DNA from: Sorangium cellulosum So0157-2
Lineage (GTDB): Bacteria > Myxococcota_A > Polyangia > Polyangiales > Polyangiaceae
NCBI RefSeq assembly: GCF_000418325.1
Contig: NC_021658.1
Location: 3,224,001 to 3,288,000 of the forward strand
Length of the DNA: 64,000 nucleotides
Direction of reading: 5' to 3'
The translations under genes and the position numbers were made by a program. Numbering within the stretch: the stretch's first letter is position 1; each line of letters opens with the position of its first letter. The notes below the pieces were generated by a model, which was given only the letters and a program-made list of their open reading frames with translations, was not told the origin of the DNA and made no database searches. Of the stretch, positions 1 through 7,765 are shown in pieces.

Positions 1-540
1 GAGGGGCTCGGTGATGCGTGCGCATCGATGAACGACGTGCCGCTCGCGCGAGACGCGTACCAGGCGGCGTTGGAGCTTGCGCGTGACCTGGCGAATCCTT
101 CATGGGAAGCTGCCCTGCTCTTCAAATGCGCAGGGGTGCGCCGTCAGAGCGGCGATCATGAGGGCGCGTTGCGAGAGTACGAAGAAGCCGCGCGTCTCTA
201 CGAGCAGACAGGGGATTTCTCTGCTTCGGGTCGCGCGCTAATGGCGCTTGGCGATATCAAGTCGGAATCTGGCGATTGGACCAGTGTCGCTGCGCATTAT
301 AAGCTGGCCGTCGCCCGCTTCCGGGAAGCCGGCGACCGTGCGGGATCGTGCGACGCACTCCATTCACTCGGCATGGCGTTGTTCCTCGCGGATCAAACAG
401 AAGAATCTAGGAAAGTGCTCCTTGAGGCCGTCGACGTCGCGCAGGCCGATGGTAACGAGCAACTTGTAGCGAAGGTAAAGCGTACTCTAGACCGCATGGA
501 TAAGGGTACAGGGGCGCGACCCGATGTCATGCGGAGCTGA
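1..540 (+). CDS. TPR-repeat protein, C-terminal part
   Basis: The frame is open to the left edge (no stop in positions 1-27), so this is the C-terminal end of a larger protein; the ATG at 28 is only the first internal Met. The 170 visible residues are helical pairs with TPR signatures spaced about 40 residues apart: an A-x-x-L-x-x-A-R pattern near 15-25, GDHEGALREYEEAARLYEQ near 43-60, GDWTSVAAHYKLAVARFREA near 82-101 and ADQTEESRKVLLEAVDVAQ near 116-134. Tandem TPRs of this kind usually form the tail of myxobacterial kinase-ATPase proteins or SARP/LuxR-type regulators, but the effector domain lies outside the window and cannot be named. Codon use is less GC-extreme than in the downstream genes. 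Confidence 0.75.
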   Translation, partial: EGLGDACASMNDVPLARDAYQAALELARDLANPSWEAALLFKCAGVRRQSGDHEGALREYEEAARLYEQTGDFSASGRALMALGDIKSESGDWTSVAAHYKLAVARFREAGDRAGSCDALHSLGMALFLADQTEESRKVLLEAVDVAQADGNEQLVAKVKRTLDRMDKGTGARPDVMRS

Positions 541-555
541 CGCGCAGCAGCATAA

Positions 556-777
556 GCTTTTGTCCCGGCGCGGCTCCGCGTCAGTCGAGGAGCAGCCCGA
601 GAGCTGGATGCGTGCCCCTCGCTTGTTCCGCCGACTCAGCGGCGCCTCGCCGCTCGCCCGCGACGCCAGCCTCCGCCGCGGGCACCGGCCATCGATCTGT
701 ACCACTTCAACCTCGCGGCTCAGCGCGAGTTCGGGAAGCGCTACGGCCAGAAGATGCTCGAGCCGCTCGGCGGCTGA
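556..777 (+). pseudogene. Possible remnant of an unrecognised coding sequence
   Basis: The gap between the TPR gene and the HTTM gene has one frame, open from a stop at 553, that ends in a protein-like tail with a helical look (FNLAAQREFGKRYG, then KMLEPLGG and stop at 775-777). The residues before it are Arg/Pro/Ala-rich and look like noise. There is no plausible start codon or RBS. It may be the last about 28 residues of a decayed gene. No family is recognised, and chance cannot be excluded in sequence this GC-rich. Confidence 0.2.
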
Positions 778-836
778 GCGCGGCCGCACGAACGAACGCC
801 ACTTCTCGTTGAGTCCCTCGCGCCCGCGAGGGCCTC

Positions 837-1769
837 TCACGACCTCCCGCCCTCGACGTAGGCGCCCCCGCGTCGCGGGCGCCGCAGATCGCGCATCTTC
901 TCCAGCTCGAAGAACCCCGCGAACGCGATCCCGAGCAGCGGATAGGGAAACAGGATCGCCATGGTCAGCAGCACGCCGAGGTGGAAGAGCCACGCGGCGC
1001 CGCAGAAGACGACCGCGACGCGCCGGCTGAACAGGGCGAGCGGCGCGCCGAGCTCCATCGCCAGGCTCGCGAGCGCGAGCGGCGGGAACAGGAACCGGTA
1101 GCGGACCAGCGCGCCGCCGAGCGGAGAGTGCGTGTCGCCGAGCGCGATCTTGCGCACGTTGTCGTAAGCGACGTAGTTGCGGAGGATGTCGCTGAACGCC
1201 CAGTCGAGGCCGCTGTTCCGGAGCTTGGTCACCCCCGCGATGAAGTACGAGGCCACCGTGATCGCGCAGAACAGCCGGATCGGCCAGCCATAACGGCCGT
1301 CCGGCGCCGGCGGGGCGGCGCCCGCGCGCCGCGCGGCCCGCGCGTCGAGCGAGAGCGCGTCGGCCGACGCCCCGAGGCTCAGCGCGATGACGTGGAGCAC
1401 GAGCAGGTTCTCGGTGTGGAACACCATGCCCCAGGAGTTCCGGTAGGTCAGGACCCAGAGCAGCAGCGCGCTGAAGAGCGGGCCGGCGACGCGGAACCGG
1501 TAGCCGGCCACGAAGGCCGCGCCGGCCGCGATCGCCGCGCCGATCAGGCCCCGCACCGCCCAGAGGGGGAGCGGCGCGGACAGCGCCGAGACGACGCCGA
1601 TCGGCCTGAAGCTCCCCGGCGGCAGGTGCCCCACCCGCTGGAGGTGCACCGCGCGGACGCAGAGGTACACGAGGGCGAAGGCGCCGACGAGGAGCCGCAA
1701 GAGCGCGAGCCGCTCGGCGGGCGCCTCGGCGAAGAAGCCGCGGTCGAGCCGGTCGAGGAGCCGCCTCAT
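837..1769 (-). CDS. HTTM-like multi-spanning membrane protein
   Basis: A 310-residue integral membrane protein resembling the HTTM family (vitamin-K-dependent gamma-carboxylase-like membrane domain). It begins MRRLLDRLDRGFFAEAP, a typical amphipathic lead, followed by about seven hydrophobic segments. The middle holds FHTENLLVLHV (about residue 115), comparable to the conserved H-x-E-N-x-x-x-L-H of the family, and later ASYFIAGVTKLRNSG and DWAF, also typical. The ATG at 1769 overlaps the stop of the upstream gene by 4 bp (ATGA), which fixes the start and implies translational coupling. It is the last gene of a three-gene operon. The family fold is known for carboxylase/epoxidase chemistry, but whether this member is catalytic is not visible. 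Function in this operon is unknown. Confidence 0.75.
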   Translation of the reverse strand: MRRLLDRLDRGFFAEAPAERLALLRLLVGAFALVYLCVRAVHLQRVGHLPPGSFRPIGVVSALSAPLPLWAVRGLIGAAIAAGAAFVAGYRFRVAGPLFSALLLWVLTYRNSWGMVFHTENLLVLHVIALSLGASADALSLDARAARRAGAAPPAPDGRYGWPIRLFCAITVASYFIAGVTKLRNSGLDWAFSDILRNYVAYDNVRKIALGDTHSPLGGALVRYRFLFPPLALASLAMELGAPLALFSRRVAVVFCGAAWLFHLGVLLTMAILFPYPLLGIAFAGFFELEKMRDLRRPRRGGAYVEGGRS

Positions 1770-2335
1770 CGCGCGCCCACCTTGCAGGTCGCGTGGAGCT
1801 TCGAGTCGACCGGGGTCTCGTGCCCATCGAAGAACGCCACGGCGTCGAAGGTGTCGGTGCGGATCTCGACCTTGACGACGTCGGCGTACCGATCGTCCTC
1901 CGCGACGCGCGCCGCGACGCCGCGGCACAGGGCGCGCGCCGCGCGGGCGCCCTGGCGGATGCTCTGCGCCAGCGTGGCCTTGGCCTGCAGCACCTCCTCG
2001 CTGCCCACGAGGCGCGGCGGGATCGGCCGCCGCTCGCCCCGGGAGTCGACGCCGACGGCGCGCTCCACGGTGGTGCGCGCGTCGTGGCGACCCCACGAGA
2101 ACATCGGGTAGGTCGACAGCGGGAAGCTGTCGACCGGAGGCCGCCGGAACAGCGGGGCGAGCATGAGGAGCACGAGCCCCGCGGTCACGCCGTACGCGTA
2201 GCCCTTGCGCTCGACAAGCCGCGGGCCGCCGCCCACGGCCGCGCTCGCCGCGGGGGCACCGGCCATGGCCGCGCTCGCGTCATGACCGCCCGCGCCCGCG
2301 CTTCCGGCTCCCTCGCCGCCGGCGCCCGCGCTCAC
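1766..2335 (-). CDS. Small membrane protein with YPMFS motif, partner of HTTM protein
   Basis: A 189-residue protein starting with GTG at 2335, which overlaps the TGA of the upstream toroid gene in the sequence GTGA; its own stop overlaps the HTTM start in ATGA. The first about 40 residues are Gly/Ala-rich. One hydrophobic segment follows (YGVTAGLVLLMLAPLF, about 47-62), then FPLSTYPMFSW (about 72-82). A motif of this FPLS-x-YPMFS kind is something I associate with genes next to HTTM proteins. The C-terminal about 100 residues are predicted soluble (VKVEIRTDTFDAVAFFDG). It is probably an accessory subunit of the HTTM protein; this is inference from gene order. An internal ATG at 2266 is an alternative start but would lose the coupling. 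Confidence 0.65.
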   Translation of the reverse strand: MSAGAGGEGAGSAGAGGHDASAAMAGAPAASAAVGGGPRLVERKGYAYGVTAGLVLLMLAPLFRRPPVDSFPLSTYPMFSWGRHDARTTVERAVGVDSRGERRPIPPRLVGSEEVLQAKATLAQSIRQGARAARALCRGVAARVAEDDRYADVVKVEIRTDTFDAVAFFDGHETPVDSKLHATCKVGAR

Positions 2336-4836
2336 AGCGGCCCCGCCGCCGGCGCGCTCCGCCCCGGCACGAGCCCCAGCATCCGGCCCCCGTGGCCGAG
2401 CGCGGCCCAGGCGTGCTGCACGTAGTCGATGCGGATCCGGGGAGACGCCATGCTCTCGCTGAAGCCCCCCTCGACGATCACGTCGCGGCTGCAGGCGAAG
2501 CACGTCGCCGCCGACCACTGCTGCCGCACCAGGAACCCGAGCACCCGCTCCATGAGCGCCCGCTCCCGCGCGAGATCCTCGCCGCGCGCCGCCTTCACCG
2601 CCATCGCCCCGGCCAGCGCCTCGCCGAACCCGGCCGTCGACGTGTTGTGCGGCGGCAGCACGTTGCCGAACCCGTACCCGCCCACGAGATCGGGCGCCAC
2701 GCCGCTGTCCTCGTCGAGCACGAGCCGCGACTTGAACGCCACGTAGTCGAGGCAGGACCGCTCGTAGTCGTCCCGGCGGTGGCGGCCGAGCGCCGCGCGC
2801 GCCGCGAGGCAGTGCCAGTTCTCTTCCATGTACACGAAATCGCTGGCGAAATGGTCCCAGTAGCGGTTCGCGTAGTAGTCCATGGCCCGGTCGACGGCGG
2901 CGCGCACCTCGGCCGCGGGCGGGAGCTCGGGCCGCGGCTCGCGGGCGGCGAGCGCCTCGAGCAGCGTGAGCGCGAGCACCGACTGGCCGCCCTCGTAGAG
3001 CTGCGTCGGGCCCAGGATCGGCGCGACGCGCGCGAGGTCGAGCTGCGGCGCGAAGCCGCCGTCGTCCCGCTGCGTCGCGAGCACCATGCGGGCGAGCCGC
3101 CCGATGAGCGCGTCGTGCGCATCGCCGACGACGTCGCGGCACGACAGGAACGCGACGAGGCTGAGCGCCGTGGGGTTGAGGCTCGCGACCGTCGCGGGGC
3201 TGTCGGCGGGGTAGAAGAGCGCGCCGACGGCGCCGCCCTCGCCGCCCTTGCGCTCCAGCTTCGCGAGCAGCCCGAGCGAGCGCTGCACCACCTTCCTGAG
3301 GTCCGGCCGCGCCCGCGCGCCGCCCTCGCCGCCCCCGAGCTCGCACAGGGCGAGGGTGGTGCCGGCCTGGCGCGCGATCGAGAACCCGTCGAACGAGGCG
3401 CGCCCGGTGAACGGGTCGACGATGTAGCGGAACATGCCGTCCTTCCGCTGCGCGCCGAGGATGTAGCGCTGGGCCGCGGCCGCCGCCCGCTGGGCGGTCG
3501 CCTCGGTGAGCGGGACCGACGGCTCGCCGATCCGGGACAGGAGGTGGAGCGCGCCCTCGGCGTCGACCGCGTAGCTCAGCGTCTCGATCCGCGCGAGGCC
3601 GCGGCGCAGCGCGGCGTCGTCGGGGCCCACGGGGCCGCGGCCGCCCGGCGGCTCGCGCTCGCCGAGGGCGCGGCGCAGGACCGCGAGGTCCACGCCGAAG
3701 CGGAAGTCGGGGACGCCGGCGAGCGGCGCGTTCGTGTTGAAGGCGTCGGTCGCGATGAGCTGCCACGGCATGAGGCACCGCTCCGCGAGGCAGAGGCCGT
3801 CGAGCCCGGGGCGGAGCGCGAGGCCGACGAGGCCCGGCCCCGGCGACGCGAGCGGCTGCACGGCCGAGACAACGTCGATCTTGAGGGGGCCGCGCAGCGC
3901 CTCGGCGAGCGCGCCGCGCAGCGCCGCCGCGAGGTCGTCGCCGGGCGCGGGCTGGAGGCAGCGGGTGGCGGCGGCGGCGCGCTGGGGGGCCTCCGCGCGG
4001 GCGAGGTGGGTGACGACGAGGGTGGGCCGGCCGGGCTCCGGGGGCGCGGGGCACGCGGCGGGCGCCGTGGTCATGAGCGACGGCGCCTTGGCCGGCGGCG
4101 CGGGCAGCGCGTCGAAGGACGAGAGCGCGTCGCGCAGCGCCGCCCCGGTGCGCGACGGCGCGCCGCCCGGCACGGGCAGGACGTCGGCCTTGGCGACCCG
4201 GTGGCGGAAGAGCAGCGAGATCGCGGCGAGGAGCGCCAGCGCGGCGAGGGCGGCGAGCGCGGGCGTGGGCCGGCGCTCCGGGCGGAGCAGGCGGAGGCCG
4301 CCGGTCGAGGCGACGCCCCAGCAGGCGAACGGCAGCGTGAGGAGCGCGACGACCGCCCAGACCGCGAGCAGCGCCGCGGCGATGCCGGTGCCGAGGCCGC
4401 GGTTCAGCGAGGCGACGTAGACGGCCGAGGAGAGGAGCCCGTAGCTCAGGAAGGCGAGGTAGCCGAGCGAGGCGAAGGACGCCGCGCGGAAGGCGCGCGG
4501 CGCGAGGGGGTGGGGGAGCAGCGAGAGCGCGGCGGTCGCGGCGTGGAGCAGCGCGAGCGCGGCGGTGGCCACGGCGAAGAGCGTCCACGGCCGGAAGGGG
4601 AGGGAGAGCGCGGCCCAGGCGAAGACGGGGGCGTGGAGGGCGCTGAGGAGCCCGACGGCCCAGCGGCGGGGCGGGGAGGTCGCGGGGGCGGCGCCGCCCG
4701 CGGCGGGCGCGGGGGCGGCCGGGGGGGAGTCCGCGATGGGGGCGGCCGGGGGGAAGTCCGCGATGGGGGCGGCCGGGGGGGCGCTGTCGTGGAGCGGCTC
4801 CGAGGGCGCGGGGGGGTCGGTGTCGGGCGCCTGCAT
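2332..4836 (-). CDS. Membrane-anchored protein with C-terminal alpha/alpha-toroid-like domain
   Basis: 834 residues from ATG 4836; an upstream in-frame ATG at 4872 would add a basic leader without merit. After a Pro/Ala-rich N-terminus with repeated PPAAPIADS units (about 20-50) come about five transmembrane segments (about 60-220). A middle part (about 260-400; LVVTHLARAE, PGLDGLCLAERCLMPWQLI) faintly recalls AMMECR1-like proteins. The C-terminal about 430 residues are rich in paired helices and glycine/aromatic motifs (QRKDGMFRYI, QRDDGGFAPQ, DHFASDFVYMEENWHCLAA), as in alpha/alpha toroids of the terpene-cyclase, six-hairpin or lyase type. It is first in an operon with two membrane genes, each overlapping by 4 bp. 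The catalytic role is not known. The toroid assignment is by pattern only. Confidence 0.6.
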   Translation of the reverse strand: MQAPDTDPPAPSEPLHDSAPPAAPIADFPPAAPIADSPPAAPAPAAGGAAPATSPPRRWAVGLLSALHAPVFAWAALSLPFRPWTLFAVATAALALLHAATAALSLLPHPLAPRAFRAASFASLGYLAFLSYGLLSSAVYVASLNRGLGTGIAAALLAVWAVVALLTLPFACWGVASTGGLRLLRPERRPTPALAALAALALLAAISLLFRHRVAKADVLPVPGGAPSRTGAALRDALSSFDALPAPPAKAPSLMTTAPAACPAPPEPGRPTLVVTHLARAEAPQRAAAATRCLQPAPGDDLAAALRGALAEALRGPLKIDVVSAVQPLASPGPGLVGLALRPGLDGLCLAERCLMPWQLIATDAFNTNAPLAGVPDFRFGVDLAVLRRALGEREPPGGRGPVGPDDAALRRGLARIETLSYAVDAEGALHLLSRIGEPSVPLTEATAQRAAAAAQRYILGAQRKDGMFRYIVDPFTGRASFDGFSIARQAGTTLALCELGGGEGGARARPDLRKVVQRSLGLLAKLERKGGEGGAVGALFYPADSPATVASLNPTALSLVAFLSCRDVVGDAHDALIGRLARMVLATQRDDGGFAPQLDLARVAPILGPTQLYEGGQSVLALTLLEALAAREPRPELPPAAEVRAAVDRAMDYYANRYWDHFASDFVYMEENWHCLAARAALGRHRRDDYERSCLDYVAFKSRLVLDEDSGVAPDLVGGYGFGNVLPPHNTSTAGFGEALAGAMAVKAARGEDLARERALMERVLGFLVRQQWSAATCFACSRDVIVEGGFSESMASPRIRIDYVQHAWAALGHGGRMLGLVPGRSAPAAGPL

Positions 4837-4914
4837 GGTGCGGCGACGCTTATCACGACGTCCGGCGCGCACGATCGCCGCCGTGGCTCGACGGCGGCGC
4901 AGGGGGGCGCCGGC

Positions 4915-5901
4915 TCAGCCGAACGCCTCGGCGACGACGCGGGCGACGTCGGCGTGCGCGGCGTTGCGCGCGTCGGCGCTCGCCGACGGCGCGTCGACGA
5001 AGCACGCGATGACGATGGGCGCGCGCGACGGGGGCCACGCGACCGCGACGTCGTTCGCGATGCCGATGCCGGTCCCGGTCTTGTCGCCGATGACCCAGTC
5101 CTTCGGCAGGCCCGCCCGGAGGCGGGCGAAGCCGGTGGTCGACCGGACCATCCACGAGGCGAGGCGCTCGCGCGACGCCCGCTGGAGCGCGCGATCGCCG
5201 ACCAGGATGGCGCGAACCGTATCGGTCATGGCGTCGGGGGTCGACGTGTCGCGGGGATCGCCGGGCACGTTCTCGTTGAGGGCCAGCTCGTTGCGATCGA
5301 GGCGCGTCACCGGGTCGCCGAGGCCGCGGAGGTAGGCGGTGAGGCCGGCGGGGCCGCCGATCTGCGCGAGGAGCAGGTTGGCGGCCGTGTTGTCGCTGAT
5401 CTCGACGACGGCGGCGCAGAGCTCCTCGACGGTCAGGCTGCCCTGCGCGAGGTGGGCGCGCGTGACCGGCGCGTGATCGAGCAGATCGGACGCACGGTAG
5501 GTGACGCGGTGATCCAGCCTGAGCTGGCCCTGGTCGACGCGCGCGAGGATGCACGCCGCGAGGAGCGTCTTGAAGGTGGAGCACATCGCGAAGCGCTCGG
5601 CGGCGCGGTGACCGATGCGCGCGCCGGTCGCCGTGTCGAGGGCGGCCACGCCGAGGCGGCCGCCGACCTGCGCTTCGATGCGCGCGAGGGCCGGCGCGGC
5701 CTGCGCGCCCGGCCCGGGCGAGGGCGCTGGCGAGGCGGCGGCCTGCGCGCCCGCCGCCGCCGGGGAGGTCGTCGCCGGGGCCGCGCTCGAGGCTCCGGCG
5801 CCGGCCGGTTGCGGCTGCTGCGCTCCTGCGCAGCCGAGGAGAAGGACGGAGGCGGCTCCACCGAGGAAGCCGCGGCGTGAGGATCGGGGGTGGTCTTGCA
5901 T
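4915..5901 (-). CDS. bla: Class A beta-lactamase (serine hydrolase)
   Basis: 328 residues that hydrolyse beta-lactams outside the cytoplasm. All class A landmarks are present: Ser108-Thr-Phe-Lys111 (SxxK), Ser169-Asp-Asn (SDN), Glu205 in E-L-A-L-N (the Ambler Glu166 omega-loop motif) and Lys274-Thr-Gly. The N-terminus has a twin-arginine motif (SSRRGFLGG) followed by a hydrophobic stretch ending in LLLGCAG, so Tat export and lipidation at the Cys are likely. An Ala/Pro linker (about 30-70) precedes the catalytic domain, giving a protein somewhat longer than the usual about 290 residues. It is monocistronic, with no AmpR-type regulator beside it. It appears chromosomal, in ordinary GC context with no adjacent insertion sequence, so intrinsic rather than recently acquired. 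Confidence 0.93.
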   Translation of the reverse strand: MQDHPRSSRRGFLGGAASVLLLGCAGAQQPQPAGAGASSAAPATTSPAAAGAQAAASPAPSPGPGAQAAPALARIEAQVGGRLGVAALDTATGARIGHRAAERFAMCSTFKTLLAACILARVDQGQLRLDHRVTYRASDLLDHAPVTRAHLAQGSLTVEELCAAVVEISDNTAANLLLAQIGGPAGLTAYLRGLGDPVTRLDRNELALNENVPGDPRDTSTPDAMTDTVRAILVGDRALQRASRERLASWMVRSTTGFARLRAGLPKDWVIGDKTGTGIGIANDVAVAWPPSRAPIVIACFVDAPSASADARNAAHADVARVVAEAFG

Positions 5902-5999
5902 GCGGGCTGCCGTACGCCCGAGGAGCGAAGCGCATTCCCGAGCGGAGAGGAAGAGGGCCGGCCTCGGTCCCTTCTCCGATCCTCAGGACGGGGGCCGGC

Positions 6000-7289
6000 T
6001 CAATCCCGCGCGCAGCGGAGGAGCTCGCCCGCGTCCGCGCAGATCTCGGCCATCTCTGTTCCCCCGTTCTGGCAGGTGAACGGATCGACGTCGGCGAGGT
6101 GGTGGAGGGCGATCACCTTGCCCGTCTCGCCATGGACGATCGGCGACCCGCTCGAGCCACCTTCGGTGTCGCACGAATAGCCGGTCTGCGATCTCGTGGC
6201 CGTGCGGTGGAGGGTCCACTTGGTCGCATCGATGTGATAGTAGGTCTGATCGATCGTGTCGATCTGGCAGCGGGCGGTACGCGTCCGATCCCTCCAGTAG
6301 CCGACCTTCTTCGGGCTCCCGCCGGGATGTTGAATGAGGTTGACCGGCGTGCCGGCGCGGAGCGCCTTCGTCGTCGGGGTGAGCTCGCCCCAGGTCGCCT
6401 CGGGACTGCCACGCAGCGCGATCAGCGTGTAATCGAGGCCGCCTGCGGAGCCGGAGCGATATTTGCTGCTCGTCTTGAGGACGTCGCCGCCGGAGACGCT
6501 CGCGGCGCTCGCCAGCGTCGAGCCCCCGCAGGTGGTGTGCTGGTAGCCGAACTGGGCCTCGAGGGTGTTCGCCTCGCTCTGGGTGCTGATGCAGTGGTTG
6601 TTGGTCATGAGCGTGCTCTCGTACTTCCCGGCGACCAGCCAGCCCGTGCACAGGAATACGCCCCCGCCGCTGATGAAGACCAGCCGCGCCACGGGTCTCT
6701 GCTGGGCGTCGAGCTCCGGGTGACACGCGATGTCCTCGCGACCGTCCGTGGAGCACACCACCTCCGGCGTGCCTCCGAAGGGCCGTAGCGCGAGGGGGGC
6801 GCTGCGCGGGTCAGCCTCGTCGGAGCTCACCATGCCCGGGTCGAGCGCGACCGTCCCGTGGGCGATGTCCGCGATCGAGAACCCGTGGCCTCCGCCGCTG
6901 TCGCTGTGCAGCTCGACGATCGCTGTTTCGCCCTCGATGGCAAAGGCCCAGACGTCGCCGTCGTCGTTCGGCCCCCGGCCTTCGTACCGGAACGACCGAG
7001 AGCCGTCGGGGCTCGAGACCGTGACATAATCGCCCTTCGCGAGCGAAAAGCCGGTGAGGTGCACGCGCACGAACGCGGCGCCCGGCGACGTGATCGCGTG
7101 CTTCCAGCCTCCCACGTACGGGTGGGGCGTCTCGGCCTCGTAAGCGACGACGTCGCCCGCCCGCAGCCGCCCCGGCGCTGCCTCGATTTCGTAGGCGTCA
7201 TACGCCCCATCCGCGCTCGGGTCGTCAACGTTCGCAGCACACCCCGCGACCGCGAGGAGCGACCCCGCGACCATCAGATTTCTGTTCAT
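6000..7289 (-). CDS. Secreted trypsin/V8-like serine protease, lipoprotein
   Basis: 429 residues starting at the ATG 7289 (MNRNLMVAGSLLAVAGCAAN), a lipoprotein signal with the lipobox around residue 17. The N-terminal half (about 40-200) contains a beta-rich segment resembling PPC-type pre-peptidase domains (VTVSSPDGSRSFRYEG). The C-terminal half is a chymotrypsin-fold protease: His232 in TNNHCIST, Asp286 in LDYTLIAL and Ser380 in GGSSGSPIV form the expected triad. Paired cysteines (ACHPE, FLCTGW, HTTCGG, ARCQID, YSCDTEG) suggest disulfides, in keeping with an extracellular enzyme. Proteases of this S1 type are common in predatory myxobacteria; the substrate is not evident. It is divergent from the next gene. 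Confidence 0.88.
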   Translation of the reverse strand: MNRNLMVAGSLLAVAGCAANVDDPSADGAYDAYEIEAAPGRLRAGDVVAYEAETPHPYVGGWKHAITSPGAAFVRVHLTGFSLAKGDYVTVSSPDGSRSFRYEGRGPNDDGDVWAFAIEGETAIVELHSDSGGGHGFSIADIAHGTVALDPGMVSSDEADPRSAPLALRPFGGTPEVVCSTDGREDIACHPELDAQQRPVARLVFISGGGVFLCTGWLVAGKYESTLMTNNHCISTQSEANTLEAQFGYQHTTCGGSTLASAASVSGGDVLKTSSKYRSGSAGGLDYTLIALRGSPEATWGELTPTTKALRAGTPVNLIQHPGGSPKKVGYWRDRTRTARCQIDTIDQTYYHIDATKWTLHRTATRSQTGYSCDTEGGSSGSPIVHGETGKVIALHHLADVDPFTCQNGGTEMAEICADAGELLRCARD

Positions 7290-7765
7290 TACACCCCCCC
7301 TTCGTCCCGGCTCGCTACATGGATCGGCGCGAGCGAGCGAATCGCATAGGATAGGAGAGGGCGACGAATCCGGCAAACGCGTGGCTGCTGGAGAGGAGGC
7401 AGGAACTGGCCATGCGCTCCGAACACAAGCCTCGCGGCGGAGAGAACGACGAGGCTGCGTCGACCCGGGCCCGGCGCGGTGGGCCGAGGAGCGCGGGCTG
7501 CCAGCGCGACAGCGGCGCTCGCGGGGACGCCGGATACGGAGGTTTACGGCGGGTGCATGGGCAAGCGCGAGGAGAGCGACTGTCGTGCGAATGGTTTCAT
7601 GAGGATGTCGAGCGCCCGAGAGAGGGCGACAGGCGGCTGCGCAAGCAGGGGCGCCGGCGGGCGCGGCCGGGCGAGCGCGCCGTGTCCGAACGGCCGGGCT
7701 CATCGCGGCAGCGCTCCCCGATGCTCTGCCGCGATGCGCGGCGGGCGCCGGTCATCGGATGCGGC
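7290..7765. other. Divergent intergenic region
   Basis: 476 bp between two divergent genes, presumably carrying both promoters. A purine-rich stretch near 7345-7405 contains no recognisable sigma-70 pair. Short frames through it are Arg/Gly-rich and show no domain. I see no hairpin, repeat or RNA gene here. Confidence 0.3.

Noticed and set aside
2392..5880. 1162-codon open frame on the plus strand
   Set aside because: Antisense to the toroid and beta-lactamase genes; Arg/Glu/Gly-rich shadow typical of very high GC third positions, no domain.
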